A model generated the notes under the pieces. The model searched no databases. It was not told where the DNA came from and saw only the letters and a program-made list of their open reading frames with translations. Position numbers and translations under genes: made by a program. A stretch of DNA of 64,000 bases, taken from contig CM049309.1 in NCBI GenBank assembly GCA_026874595.1, positions 44,841,079 to 44,905,078 of the forward strand, read 5' to 3'. Source of the stretch: Sipunculus nudus. Lineage: Eukaryota > Annelida > Sipuncula > Golfingiida > Sipunculidae. Below are positions 38,129 to 46,100 of this stretch, one piece after another (the first letter of the stretch is position 1; every line of letters starts with the position of its first letter).

Positions 38129-38454
38129 TGTGTAGATGACCTTACATGGATGTTTTCTCACCATCCCCCCTTCCCATCCCAGTAAATGCTCTAAAATCAC
38201 CAGTACCAGGAAGCTAAAATGCACAAATAATTGAAAAAAATGGTTAGATTTACTTGGACCCCAAGCACATGAGAACTCCTTTTAGGACTTGCATATATGC
38301 ATTCAATCTTTTTTTCCAGGAGGTCGAGGGCTGGTTACAAGAAGACAAAAGCAGTCGACTTGAGAGAGCGTATAATAATCTAAAACAAGAACTAAACAAG
38401 CTGCAGCCACCACCCAGTCTGGTTAATGTCTTAAACAGCAAAGAGGCCAACTGA
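403..38454 (+). CDS. BIRC6-like E2 ubiquitin-conjugating enzyme with an N-terminal E2-variant domain (3' part of gene, 26 exons)
   Basis: Twenty-six exons join through GT-AG introns in one open frame of 779 residues ending in TGA at 38452-38454; the start lies upstream of the window. Residues 1-64 are charged and helical. Residues 65-175 form an E2-like fold resembling UBE2Q, with a PFYPP segment followed by KVVRPRL, but Asn144 occupies the position where UBE2Q has its cysteine. Residues 240-560 match the region of BIRC6 just before its UBC domain (YWAPGTGYG, a helical stretch near [14 protein letters not shown], then [15 protein letters not shown]). Residues 542-735 are a full E2 domain: [26 protein letters not shown] with the catalytic Cys633, and [10 protein letters not shown]. 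The family transfers ubiquitin from E1 to substrates, and BIRC6 acts as a combined E2/E3. BIR and other upstream domains, if present, are not visible. It may be BIRC6 itself or a shorter paralogue; I favour the paralogue because I know of no UBE2Q-like domain in BIRC6. Confidence 0.9.
840..940 (+). CDS. Exon b (residues 31-64)
   Basis: Acceptor TTGCAG at 834-839, donor GTAGAG at 941. Joins in phase with exon a (split GCC codon) and encodes the helix [20 protein letters not shown] and [13 protein letters not shown], which leads into the E2-like domain. The next intron (941-1682) is AT-rich with no recognisable element. Confidence 0.85.
1683..1762 (+). CDS. Exon c, start of E2-variant domain (residues 65-90)
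   Basis: Acceptor ATGCAG, donor GTGAGA. Encodes [20 protein letters not shown]; the pattern DDxIYxWxVK is what UBE2Q-type E2s show at the first strand. Ends with two bases of a split Ser codon. Intron 1763-2110 has nothing notable. Confidence 0.88.
2111..2177 (+). CDS. Exon d, E2-variant domain (residues 91-113)
   Basis: Acceptor ATTGCAG, donor GTAAGT. Encodes [20 protein letters not shown] followed by LEM: a helix, then the start of the next strand, as in UBE2Q domains. Intron 2178-2477 is featureless. Confidence 0.88.
2478..2543 (+). CDS. Exon e, E2-variant domain core (residues 114-135)
   Basis: Acceptor TTTCAG, donor GTAAAA, phase 0 at both ends. Encodes [12 protein letters not shown] and [10 protein letters not shown]. 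The FxPP motif is the conserved E2 proline pair. There is no HPN motif after it, as in UBE2Q proteins. Intron 2544-3138 is AT-rich without recognisable repeats. Confidence 0.9.
3139..3257 (+). CDS. Exon f, E2-variant domain, catalytic position replaced (residues 136-174)
   Basis: Acceptor TTCAG, donor GTAAGT. Encodes [20 protein letters not shown] then [16 protein letters not shown]. Aligned by eye to UBE2Q, the Cys of its ICMELL motif falls on Asn144 (codon 3163-3165), nine residues before the conserved Trp153. This would make the domain a non-catalytic E2 variant. The following intron (3258-9803) is 6.5 kb and holds the 4-kb array element and the 30-bp minisatellite. Confidence 0.9.
3760..7768. 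mobile_element. 4-kb inverted-repeat element with internal 288-bp tandem array
   Basis: The ends are exact 12-bp inverted repeats, TATCCCCAGACA at 3760-3771 and its complement at 7757-7768. The left end can also fold on itself (TATCCCC...GGGGGATA). A CCG microsatellite follows at about 3806-3824. No transposase ORF is present and no clear target duplication was found, so it is a non-autonomous or decayed element in an intron. Confidence 0.6.
4390..7650. repeat. About 11 copies of a 288-289 bp tandem repeat made of two related halves
   Basis: Identical phrases recur every 288-289 bp (for example the segment at 6588 recurs at 6877). Each half-unit of about 144 bp carries an AGGTCA-rich block, alternately AGGTCAAAGGTCAAGGTCAC and AGGTCAAAGGTGAAGGTCAC, giving about two dozen blocks. 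The ORFs on both strands here are by-products of the repetition. Confidence 0.9.
8060..9135. repeat. 30-bp minisatellite, about 35 units
   Basis: Unit close to GGAAATTATGGTCTGGGAAA plus CATTCATCTG. The first units are diverged and the centre (8560-9060) is nearly homogeneous. Because 30 is a multiple of three, several frames stay open on both strands; these are not genes. Confidence 0.92.
9804..9894 (+). CDS. Exon g (residues 175-205)
   Basis: Acceptor TTTTGCAG, donor GTAAGT. Encodes [20 protein letters not shown] then [11 protein letters not shown], the likely end of the variant E2 domain and a following helix. The split Arg codon joins correctly across the 6.5-kb intron. Confidence 0.88.
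10018..10500. repeat. Degenerate dispersed repeat, possibly a decayed DNA element
   Basis: Starts GGCGTATTATGATATACCC and ends near GACGGATATACTATGCACC; the ends are loosely inverted. It contains GAGGTCAAAGGTCACCAT. This style is common in invertebrate genomes. No coding capacity. Confidence 0.35.
10751..10834 (+). CDS. Exon h (residues 206-233)
   Basis: Acceptor CAAAAG, donor GTGAGA, phase 0. Encodes [18 protein letters not shown] and [10 protein letters not shown], a probable linker. The next intron (10835-12133) contains the hAT-like element at 11089-11511. Confidence 0.85.
11089..11511. mobile_element. Non-autonomous hAT-like element (423 bp)
   Basis: Terminal inverted repeats begin TAGGGCTGAAA on both ends (16 of 18 matching over TAGGGCTGAAACGGGTAC). 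It is flanked by an exact 8-bp direct repeat CTGTACAA (11081-11088 and 11512-11519), the hAT-type duplication length. No transposase. Confidence 0.85.
12134..12200 (+). CDS. Exon i, start of BIRC6-like region (residues 234-255)
   Basis: Acceptor TTCTGCAG, donor GTGGGG. Encodes [20 protein letters not shown]. The YWAxGTGxG motif also occurs upstream of the UBC domain in BIRC6 (from memory), so co-linearity with BIRC6 starts here. Intron 12201-12598 holds nothing recognised. Confidence 0.88.
12599..12831 (+). CDS. Exon j, helical region (residues 256-333)
   Basis: The longest exon, 233 nt; acceptor CATGCAG, donor GTAAGA. Encodes [20 protein letters not shown], helices, a Pro/Ala/Thr-rich linker, and [18 protein letters not shown], which matches the BIRC6 segment preceding SYLRND. 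In the 1.7-kb intron that follows (12832-14528) the only clear element is the TTAA-flanked repeat at 13801-14200. Confidence 0.9.
13801..14200. mobile_element. TTAA-bounded small element, copy 1
   Basis: A 400-bp segment bounded by TTAA on both sides and clearly homologous to 18672-19091 in the same orientation (shared blocks such as CTATTTCGTCATTTTCAAAC and AGATATGATGTCCCCATGGA). TTAA target sites suggest a piggyBac-type non-autonomous element. Confidence 0.65.
14529..14576 (+). CDS. Exon k (residues 334-349)
   Basis: A 48-nt exon; acceptor CTTTCAG, donor GTAAGT, phase 0. Encodes [16 protein letters not shown], one of the clearest matches to BIRC6 upstream of its UBC domain. Intron 14577-15550 shows no recognised repeat. 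Confidence 0.9.
15551..15587 (+). CDS. Exon l, small exon (residues 350-361)
   Basis: A 37-nt exon; acceptor TTTTCAG, donor GTGAGT. Encodes [12 protein letters not shown], matching the helix after the SYLxxDS motif in BIRC6. Accepted because both splice sites are good and the frame continues into exon m. The next intron (15588-18560) is filled mostly by a dispersed repeat (15831-18452). Confidence 0.88.
15831..18452. repeat. Composite dispersed repeat, copy 1 (GTGAGCTTATG...GGCCTGTTGGCCTTG family)
   Basis: Starts AGCGAACCTGTGAGCTTATG and ends near GCATTAGGCCTGTTGGCCTT; the complement of the end contains a GCGAACCTGTG-like match to the start. Homologous to 55687-58040 over its whole length and to 48000-50705 over its second half. 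It contains an internal 177-bp tandem duplication (about 16457-16810) and a 24-bp tandem repeat. No coding capacity. Confidence 0.7.
17646..17745. repeat. 24-bp tandem repeat (about 4 units)
   Basis: GCATGTGATCACCTCATGGG recurs every 24 bp with small changes, inside the composite dispersed repeat. Confidence 0.85.
18561..18649 (+). CDS. Exon m (residues 362-391)
   Basis: Acceptor CTTTGCAG, donor GTAGGA. Encodes [20 protein letters not shown] and [10 protein letters not shown], a helical segment aligned with BIRC6 (LLPL..). The following intron (18650-19677) starts almost at once with a TTAA-flanked repeat copy. Confidence 0.9.
18672..19091. mobile_element. TTAA-bounded small element, copy 2
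   Basis: Homologous to 13801-14200. The ends read TTAAAAGGTCCTTCTCGAC and, on the other strand, TTAAAGAGGCTCTATCGAG: imperfect inverted repeats beginning at TTAA. It starts 22 bp after the donor of exon m. Confidence 0.65.
19678..19862 (+). CDS. Exon n, helix plus low-complexity linker (residues 392-452)
   Basis: Acceptor TTTTGCAG, donor GTGAGT. Begins [14 protein letters not shown] then a basic stretch ([17 protein letters not shown]) and a Gln/Glu/Ser-rich linker, likely disordered. The intron after it (19863-24341) is 4.5 kb with the 33-bp minisatellite and a TA microsatellite. Confidence 0.88.
22553..23113. repeat. 33-bp minisatellite, 17 units, with a 66-bp higher-order pattern
   Basis: The unit contains AGACAAACCCTAGTTAAAAC and ACAACCCTCCATA. 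Two variants (ACAACCCTCC and ACAAACCTCC) largely alternate, giving a 66-bp dimer. Long frames on both strands arise because 33 is a multiple of three. Confidence 0.93.
23597..23671. repeat. TA microsatellite
   Basis: Pure AT/TA run interrupted once by TTTT near 23645. Confidence 0.95.
24342..24373 (+). CDS. Exon o, micro-exon (residues 453-463)
   Basis: Only 32 nt, encoding [10 protein letters not shown] between split codons. Acceptor TTTTTCAG and donor GTAAGT are both strong and it restores frame between exons n and p. Intron 24374-25954 contains two related SINE-like segments. Confidence 0.8.
25480..25910. repeat. Two related SINE-like segments
   Basis: The segment near 25480-25640 (ATATAAAAGTAGACTGAACT, then GAAGCTTGCTTTTCTAGTGA) is repeated in diverged form at 25768-25905. 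The first contains GGGTTTGAATCCCGG at about 25568, close to a tRNA B box. Probable tRNA-derived SINE remnants. Confidence 0.45.
25955..26049 (+). CDS. Exon p, acidic linker (residues 464-495)
   Basis: Acceptor TGTTACAG, donor GTGAGT. Encodes [20 protein letters not shown] then [12 protein letters not shown], a charged linker. The following 3.8-kb intron carries two inverted-repeat elements (26802-27488 and 27954-29732). Confidence 0.87.
26802..27488. mobile_element. 687-bp inverted-repeat element with 9-bp target duplication (Mutator-like MITE candidate)
   Basis: The ends are TACGCTC and its complement GAGCGTA, with imperfect pairing over 18 bp (13 matches). The element lies exactly between two copies of TTTAGTGGG (26793-26801 and 27489-27497). 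It is richer in G+C than its flanks. The left end contains a hairpin (CAGCGCTTTAC...GTAAGGCGCTG). A 9-bp duplication fits Mutator-type elements. Confidence 0.65.
27954..29732. mobile_element. 1.78-kb TA-flanked inverted-repeat element
   Basis: The left end TACCGTAAAAACTCGCATAT and the complement of the right end TACCGTAAAAAACCGCATAT match at 24 of 27 positions. TA dinucleotides at both boundaries suggest a Tc1/mariner or pogo-type target site. A second ATATAAGTCGA follows just inside the left end. The interior is CpG-richer than the intron and has no ORF above about 60 codons. Confidence 0.7.
29881..29950 (+). CDS. Exon q (residues 496-518)
   Basis: Acceptor TTATAGCAG, donor GTCAGT. Encodes [23 protein letters not shown]; the KKLQFDxFEM-like motif precedes the UBC domain in BIRC6. 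The next intron (29951-30894) holds a degenerate dispersed repeat at about 30071-30345. Confidence 0.9.
30071..30345. repeat. Degenerate dispersed repeat
   Basis: Begins TTTGCCAAGCAGGGGTTATA and ends with GAGGTTTGTGCTCTCTGAGT, phrases typical of a widespread non-coding element in marine invertebrates. Identity is from memory; no coding capacity. Confidence 0.4.
30895..30962 (+). CDS. Exon r (residues 519-541)
   Basis: Acceptor ATTTCAG, donor GTTGGT, weaker than the others. Encodes [16 protein letters not shown] and GSPSQAQ, matching the NYHYMSQ segment of BIRC6. The frame joins exons q and s correctly. Intron 30963-31380 has nothing recognised. Confidence 0.85.
31381..31461 (+). CDS. Exon s, start of catalytic UBC domain (residues 542-568)
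   Basis: Acceptor AATTTCAG, donor GTGAGT, phase 0. Encodes [20 protein letters not shown] and SSIFVRS, the first UBC helix, close to the BIRC6 pattern (RLAQE...SLPLSSSSSVFVR). The following 2.7-kb intron contains a dispersed repeat at about 31686-33560. Confidence 0.93.
31686..33560. repeat. Dispersed repeat of the TTAGCTGACTGTAAG family, copy 1
   Basis: Head TAGCTGACTGTAAGTCATCT with GTCCGTCGTCCGTCCGTCC, tail CAGCTGAGCACCGTGACCCA. Shares long homology with 47112-51137, including AATCTTGAAGATGCCATGTT (about 32967). Contains poly-C (32513-32529). Non-coding. Confidence 0.6.
34182..34222 (+). CDS. Exon t, UBC domain (residues 569-581)
   Basis: A 41-nt exon with acceptor CTTAACAG and donor GTAAGT. 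Encodes [13 protein letters not shown] and two bases of the Gly codon of the ITGP motif. Intron 34223-35096 has no recognised element. Confidence 0.92.
35097..35190 (+). CDS. Exon u, UBC domain (residues 582-613)
   Basis: Acceptor TTACAG, donor GTAAGT. Encodes [19 protein letters not shown] then [13 protein letters not shown]: the E2 GPxxTPYxxGxFxFD signature and the YPxxPP turn. Intron 35191-35718 is unremarkable. Confidence 0.95.
35719..35762 (+). CDS. Exon v, UBC domain NPN motif (residues 614-627)
   Basis: Acceptor TTTGTAG, donor GTAAGT. Encodes [14 protein letters not shown] with the NPN that replaces HPN in BIRC6 and UBE2O. Intron 35763-36256 shows nothing recognised. Confidence 0.95.
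36257..36344 (+). CDS. Exon w, UBC catalytic cysteine (residues 628-657)
   Basis: Acceptor TTCCAG, donor GTCAGT. Encodes [20 protein letters not shown] and [10 protein letters not shown]. The Cys of KVC (codon 36270-36272, residue 633) is the expected thioester-forming residue. SLLGTW recalls UBE2O, while the rest is closer to BIRC6. Intron 36345-36812 is featureless. Confidence 0.95.
36813..36930 (+). CDS. Exon x, UBC domain C-terminal half (residues 658-696)
   Basis: Acceptor TTTTTAG, donor GTCAGA. Encodes [20 protein letters not shown] followed by a charged segment ending in GDYNA. This stretch is almost identical to BIRC6 ([20 protein letters not shown], from memory). Intron 36931-37408 is AT-rich. 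Confidence 0.95.
37409..37524 (+). CDS. Exon y, end of UBC domain (residues 697-735)
   Basis: Acceptor TATTTCAG, donor GTAGTG. Encodes [20 protein letters not shown] then [19 protein letters not shown], matching the AMLxQIxNPSPxFxxVIxxHFYLK tail of the BIRC6 UBC domain. The following intron carries a tRNA-derived SINE and a TA repeat. Confidence 0.94.
37716..37960 (+). mobile_element. tRNA-derived SINE
   Basis: The head has a pol III A box-like GTAGCTCTGGAGTAGAGC (37723-37740) and a B box-like AGTTCAAATCTC (37767-37778) at tRNA spacing, followed by a non-tRNA body to about 37960. Not a functional tRNA: no acceptor stem closes it. Confidence 0.65.
38074..38122. repeat. TA microsatellite
   Basis: Uninterrupted AT run in the last intron, about 100 bp after the SINE. 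Confidence 0.95.
38320..38454 (+). CDS. Exon z, terminal coding exon (residues 736-779 and stop)
   Basis: Acceptor TTTTTCCAG. Encodes [20 protein letters not shown], a helix [12 protein letters not shown], and a short tail ending KEAN before TGA (38452-38454). The tail is shorter than in BIRC6, which continues past this helix. Confidence 0.92.
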   Translation, partial: EVEGWLQEDKSSRLERAYNNLKQELNKLQPPPSLVNVLNSKEAN

Positions 38455-40140
38455 AGCCAGTGGATGTTGCCAGGCAACAGCATCCCAGTGCAAACACCCT
38501 CTGTGTTCTTTAGTGCTTAGGAATGCACACAGGGGGCAGCACCTGTCATTTGTCTACACCATCATTGAAACATCACATCCCATCCCATCGTAAACTAAGT
38601 GCTGATTCAGAATTTTTTGGGGAGAATTTAATTTTGTGAATTTTTGTGTCTTCAGTTGACACAAACCTTAGAATACAATGGACTTTTGCCAGAAAAGCAC
38701 ATATTTAACTATTTTTCCTCATTTCCTCATGTCCACCTATTTTTTGTTAGGAAAATTTTTATTAATTACATTTTCTGGGAGAAAATTATACTAAAGGATA
38801 GAAGATTAGTGGACTTATTTTCAACAAGGGAAATTAACACTTACATTAGACAGTTTTTAAGATACAGGATTATTTCAAAATATGATAAATCAGTCTACAT
38901 TTATCAACATATCAGCCCCACTTATGGCAGTCAAGGTCATTGGTCAAATTCAAACACAGCCTCAGTTGACAGCTGCTGATTGGATGATGTCATGTTAACA
39001 CTCTAAAAATATGACCAGCTGAAACAAAGATGGCTACTCATGCTGGGACACATCTGATCTGAAAGAGTGAAAAAAAGTGGTAAAACATAAACTTGAGATT
39101 AATTTAAAAATTTTTGCTTGACATGTTAGGTTGTCACTTCCGTATGCAGATTTCTTGGAAATCATTAATATATAAGCTTTTAAGGAAATAATCTAAAAAA
39201 AAATCAGGTGGACACAGGTGGGTTGAACGGAGTATAGGCTTTATTAATGGCATATGTCCCCTGATGATTCTATATAACAAGAATTAACTAAGACTTACTG
39301 TGGGTTGGAGTAATCATGAAATAGCTGGTATTCCATTGATTCTCTGTCAACCTGGTGAAGCATCCATCCCTACTGAATCTACACTTTCAGCTGAGATGTG
39401 ATTTTTAGAATTTTTTTGTTTTCTGTTGTATAACTCAGTGCAAATTCCAAAAAATACTCTTGAAGACAAGGTTACACAAAATTGTAAGTCCACAAAAATT
39501 TCTGAATCAGCTGTGTCATCATAGATGTTTTAGCCAGGATATAGATTTGCCCAATCAAGAGACTACAGTACCCAGCATTCATAGTTAGATGATGGACTAA
39601 ATACTTCATGAATTTTGCATGTATGCACACTTTAAATACTCAAGGGTATGGAAAAATCACTTCATATTTAATCAGGCAAATTCGACAGGGCTTTGATATA
39701 TTTATACACCAAGCCTATCTGTTGGTGGTATATTAACTGATTATTGTACACAAGTCCTTGATTTAGCGCTTTGAAGTATCCCTGAATTTGCCTGCATTAG
39801 ATATTGGTGCAAATTTTTTATCAAAGATGTCACCTTAATTTTTACCTCTTGTATACACTGAAACAGTAGAAAGACAAATTATTTGCTGGTTTGGGGCATG
39901 TGGCATATGACTTACTGTGTCCGGCTTTGAAAACATATGATGGAAACAATCATTTGTTGTGCCTAAGCAGTGTCGTATATTAACTGTTTGAAACCTGATG
40001 GTGCAGAACAGTGGTACAGCATCTGGTGGTCATCTGGTGTTGTAGATATTGGTGTAAGATGAAAAGAAACTGGCTGATCCAGATCAGATCAAGTTTGGTA
40101 ACTCGAGAGAGTATGGTGAATAAATAAAGGAAATAAAGTA
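38455..40140 (+). other. Probable 3' UTR, end uncertain
   Basis: Sequence after the stop has no repeat I recognise and no supportable ORF. Three AATAAA-type signals cluster at 40119-40137, a candidate polyadenylation region; another lies near 40800. Transcript end cannot be fixed from sequence alone. Confidence 0.35.
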
Positions 40141-43100
40141 TTAAGGACATTGGAACATCATCTTTATGCAAAATATGCAAGCCTGATAAATAACAGGAGG
40201 ACAAAGTAGGTCACCATGTACTCATTTTCAGCCTAATTAGGTACAAGGCTAAGCAGCATGGCAAAGGGCATCAAAGATGGCAGCTCAACATATGTTTATG
40301 TGTACACTTCTAGATGCTGTGGCTTTAAAGTACCATGGATGGATCTAAGTTAAGGAGTGAAAAGTAGTAATGAAGATATGAAGAACGAATAAGAAGAAAA
40401 GAAAAGGAAAAAAAGAAGAACCAAAGAAATTATTTAAAGTAACATTTTCACAGTAGTTACAGTTAATCCATTTGGCTTTGATTGTAAAATTGCTTGAGTC
40501 CTGTAGTTGACAATTGTATGTACTGCAGTTTTACAGTGCCATTAAACACTGGTAGCCCTGTTACTGAACTGTTGTATTAAGAAATTTAGGGCTGGTTGAT
40601 ATTCATGTATGATACCCTGGTTTACATGTTTGTTTCCATCATTGATATCCACTGTACTGAATTATTGTCAGGAATTCTACCTGTTCTTCACAACCCTTTC
40701 TTCTCCAGACCCCTCTAGAATTTTGTTCTTATTGTGGTCTCTTACAGTTAAAAGTTCCACCATATATTTTACACTATTTTTCTCGATTTTCTGGTTCTTA
40801 GAAATAAAGTGTGTCACCTACCATGAAAAGAACAGTAGCCATTACATTTATGAAAGATATTTTAACCCTAGACCCCTTTTTCAGCATGAGGTCTCGCCAA
40901 ATGATGCTGGTTGAGGTGTAGATACATTTTTGGGCTCCCTCTCCCTGTATTAAATTTGCATATAAAATAATATGTGAGGCAAAAGTATTTATGTAGCCAA
41001 GAAGCCTATGACTTTCAATTCTTATAGAAAAGCTGTCAAAAGTGTTGCTGTAATAGCTGCCTTCTTTGCCATATATAGTTACAGCATGTTGTCATATCAA
41101 CAACAGTTTTTTGGGGACAACAGCAGCTCTCACTATTGTAACAACTACTGCTACCATGAAAACTGCCATTGCCATGGAAGCAGATGTAGTTATGGATTTT
41201 CTATGTGATAATCCCTGGTTATATGTTAGATATCAGGTGAAATATAGAAGTAGATGGTTTCTCAATACTTAATATACTTGTTTCTTCTATAATATTTATT
41301 ATGTATTGCTGGTTGTATTGGTTAAGTCTTATTAAGGCTATTTCATTGAGATGGATATGAGAATATGAATGTAGATCGATATGAGACTCCATAATGGGTC
41401 TTAGGTTCAAGAAAGTAAGCGTGCCATACTTACTCATATATACTAACATCCAAAGGCTGAAGTTTAAATGATGATATTGACTACTGTGATACAAAAGCTA
41501 GGAAAACTTGTTCATGTAATGATTGGTATGGTAGTTTTATTTTTAGAAACGTTTTTGACAAATCAGATTTATCAGTACAGATTAAATACAACTATTATTG
41601 TTGTTATGAAAGTCAAAAAAAGTTTGCCTATCCTTGTAAATAAACTGATCAATCAGTATTATTTAATGAAATAGGATATTTAGTACTAGTTTTAGTAGCA
41701 TTTAAACCAGTCACATATGTTAACAACTTATTTGTTTACCTTTAATGCATCCAGGAGTATGCCAGCCTAAATGATATTTACTTTTTGGTGATAATTTGGG
41801 ATTGAAAATAATGTAGAAAGGCGGTTCTGATTTCACCCTTTTAAGAAGTCAATAATTCATTTTCATATTCATAGCAAAACCAGTACTAAGTACAGTTTTC
41901 ACAGGCTCAACCTAATATTTAATACTGTGAATTTACTTTCTTCTCATTTAATATAAAAAATATGCAATTCCTTCAATTGTGAGCTTGTTTAAGTTTATGG
42001 AGCACTGATGTTACAATGATTCAAGGATCGTTTTATATGTCTTGCAGATCATTATGGGATGATTATTTAACCGAAATAACAGGATATTGACATATGAGCT
42101 CGCATTCTCTTGTCGTGGCATTAAAGACCATGAAGCTCTAAACCAATCATAGTCAAGGTTGACTCCCTGTTTGTCAACAAGAATAAAGTAAGTCGGATCT
42201 GCACCATGTTCAGATAATTGACCTCCATGGTGGAGAGACGCATACCATAAATATTAAAGGTGCCCATTCACCTACCTTTCAAAAAGAATTTATATGATTT
42301 CTTGCCTCCTCTGTGTATACAATCATGGTCTAAGGGTAATTCTGGTTATGGGAAGTTCTTATAACGCCTCCATGAAGGAAGTATGAACTTGTTTATTAAC
42401 ATTATGTTTGTTAACACAGCAATGTTGACAAACGGGGAAAAACATGTAACCTGAGGTGGTAGGTTACATATATGCGGAGGTAGAAAGGTCATTGTTGCAA
42501 AACGCCATTGGCAAAGCTATGACTTATACGACTTGTCGCCAGAAACCCTTGTTGAATTTGCTTTATTTTGGGGGACCCCCACATATTATAAACACGTTGG
42601 TATAAACATAACAGCAGTCGTGTGTGGTGATTTCTGGAGTAGTTTTTAAAACACAGCAGTTGATCTGTGAACAGGACTTTACAAGACATGAACAGACCTC
42701 CAGCACAGGATTTCACAGAAATTTAGCTTTAGCACAGAAGAACATAAAAGGATGTCTTGGTAAAAATATTGTTATTGCTATGTGTTCCCGTGGTTGGCAA
42801 GCTCGATAGACAGGGTTGGACCTACACACAGAATGTAACAGTGTTTCTCTTTAAAAGAAAGGGATAAAAATATATACTCAGGAATTTCTTTGCTAGGTGT
42901 CCAGGATTAAAAGGGAGGGTTGGTCTATATATTAAATTTTGCAGAAGGCAACTTTCACAGTGTGCACGGCTTACAGAAATAGTTTTACAGTGTTTTTCTT
43001 TTGGTAAAGAAGGCATCTAGTGCCCAAAGAGAATTTCGTGATGGAACAGCTTTGTCAAAGCCTTTGAAGGAAAGAATATTGCTTTTAAATGCACAGGAAT

Positions 43101-46100
43101 TTTAAACATATTCGCTTTAAAAACGGATTGACTTCTACACAGGATCCTATAGAATCAAGAAAATATAATCGAATAAAAAAATTGCCATGCCTGCATTTCA
43201 CGGTGATCTTAATATGATATATTATATATCATTTTGTCTTTTGCACTTTATCTTTATAAATGAACTTTAAACACATTGTTTGATAGAATCTATTGAATAA
43301 TTTTACACAGTTTTGTGGCGATTTAACTGATAAGATTGAAAATACACAGCAGAATATTAGTTATTTGTTTATGGCGAATACTACAATCCTATCACCGAGT
43401 ACACACTCCCTGTACCAATTTCATGTTACCCTGCACGCTGCGATTGTTGACTTGACATCTATGCTGTTCATGGTCCGTCTGACGTGTTTAGGGGAGAAAT
43501 CATTCATTCTGACCTTGATCAAACAGTGTTAAGGGATGTCTTTGGTTTATAAATTACATGTTATAGGAGAGTCTCAGTACCTAGGCTACTAGTTATATAT
43601 ATATATGCTTTGTGTGAAATGTTTTGTGTACTGTTTGCGAATTTTTTTCTAACTCTTTTAAGTGAAGGTTAGGTATTTTGAGTTGACAAATTTAGAAATA
43701 ATCTGTTTCTTTCTGGAGTCAACGTATTATTTGTGTTATTATTTGCAGAAATATGCAGTACTGTTATGCTTCTTTATAGCATAACATGGGACTTGTAACA
43801 GGTAAATGATCTCTGTGGCACAAATGCATATACATGGTGTCTTGTTTTGACAAAGAACATTTTCAAAGACATTATAACTTAGACAGGAACATATAGTCCA
43901 GGCCGGATACTCCAGTGACACGCGCTTTCTTATAATGAACTAGACATGCAGATTGAATTAGGGTTGGTGTAGTGGTTGGATAGAAAGTTTGCCTGTTCAA
44001 CCTGTCAATCAAGTTGTTTAATCTTTTTGCTTATTTCTTGCCATCGTTATTACGTCATATCAGTTATCCTTTGATTGTATATAAAACTGTTTGATAAAAG
44101 AGTAGTGGTAACAAGACTGCAGACGTGTACAGGGTAAGAGGTGGACGGAAACATTGAGAATCACGCACATACATCTACACACATACACGGAGTTGCAGCC
44201 GGCCAGGAATACCCTACGGTCCTCACGCGGCGGTTATACACTGTAGTCGTCCAGGTCACCTTTTTTGTTTTACCCGAGAGCAGGTGTCGCACGTTTAACA
44301 TTTGAAGCTGGATGCACAATGCAATACCACGCTCCCATTGGTCTGATTACAATTCTTAGCCCTGTGCTCACCCTGGTGGTCATACATAGAGAACTTTGCC
44401 ATACAAAGCAGCGGTCAAGAAAGGAGCTTTAGGAGAGTATAAATACCCTTATAAAACAGGCAGTATCTGAAAACTGTCGTGACGAAAGACAACACAATAC
44501 AGTGATGATTAATGATACAGCAGTTGACATGCAGGGAGGCCTTTCAGTTAGGAATATCAGCTAGTATCATTAAATAAGGGGGCGATTATTGCGCCCACAT
44601 ACTATAAAGTGGTTCTGGTTTTGTACCAAGAGGGTCTGATTAGCGAAGGCCCAGTGTACTTGTATATTGTATTATATACAAAAAATTTTATAGACCATGT
44701 ATATTGTAAATAAGAATTGATTTACTACTGTTAAGATGCACATATTTGATTTACATTTGCGCAGACATATTGATAAGAACGTAGAAGATGATGTACTAAC
44801 ATTATGGTTTGATAAGTGAGAGTGTTCGTTCCCCTGTATTTGTGAATGGCCGCATTGTTAATGTATGGTTGGTTCATATAAAATCTGACAGGTCTCAGAT
44901 AAATGAATACTATTTCATATGCACAATATCTCTATATGCATAAGTGACAAAACTAAAAGGCCCCAGTGTGAACCCCAGTGAATTTGTGATTTGTTTTGTA
45001 ACCAACGTGGTAGCCGTTGCTCCATGAATGAAGGTCTGATTCCTTTATCCTTTTTTAAACAGCTGAACTTTTACTTGTTACTGATTCACCCTCATGTCTG
45101 AGTGTATTTAATAAATGGTACTCCCTGTTAATTTAAGTTTGTTAATTGTTATATGGTTACATTTATTTTATTGTCGAAGGCACATTGTATATCAAAAAGC
45201 TTGTTACTATTGTGTTCACTGACGGTCCCTTGAATGTTTGTAAATTTACGTGATTATTTGTTAAAAGTATTGATGTAGAAACATTCAGTATGACCATCCT
45301 CCTCGGAAGTCACCATATGTAAGACACGTATCACTTACCGCAACCTCCAAAGTATTTAATACAGTCGTATATCGTATGTAATTAATACTTTTTCCCTCAG
45401 CGGCATCGACCTATTTTTTGTGAATTATCGTACTTATTTATCGTAGGCGGTTAAACTAATAGATAAAAAGCTGCAACTTACTCATTTTTATGCAGTGTAA
45501 ATATCACGTATATCGTCATCATTTGATAGAAAACGACAGGCATGGAAGGTTTTCCACAAGGGGTAATTAAGTAGTATTTGGGCATTACAAAATCAGCCAG
45601 ACACATTTCTTCTCAAGTACGAATAACACAAGCGATTTATTTCGTGAATGTCGGTAGCGCCACCTATATTTTGGGTGTTTTAATGAAACGGTCCAACCTT
45701 ATATGTATTATACAAAGACCTGCTCACTGGTGAGCGCTAGACGTCCTCTACCTTGTATAGCTGTTATAAATCTGAGAAACATACGTGAAATATATGAGAA
45801 TAAGGAGTCAATTGTCCTGCAGTGTCTGTTCCCACAAAACGGGTACAGGACATGGTATTGTCAGTACGACATGTTGTGAGCGTTTTGCGTGTAACTGGTG
45901 ATTGACACAAGTAACAGTTGAGCTGTTCATTCCGGTATTTTTGTACACATAAATTTTATTTATTTCCCCAAACGGCATGTTGTACCCGCATATAACCCAG
46001 GTCGTGCGTATATTATAATAAATCTATGTCACTTTAAGACGGGAGTTTATTGTCTTTTGTATGTTTCTAAAGAATAATTGCCATGAAACATCCATATGTG

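Noticed and set aside
403-38454. Calling the gene BIRC6 outright
   Set aside because: The C-terminal half fits BIRC6, but the UBE2Q-like domain upstream is not one I know in BIRC6, and no BIR domain is visible in the window.
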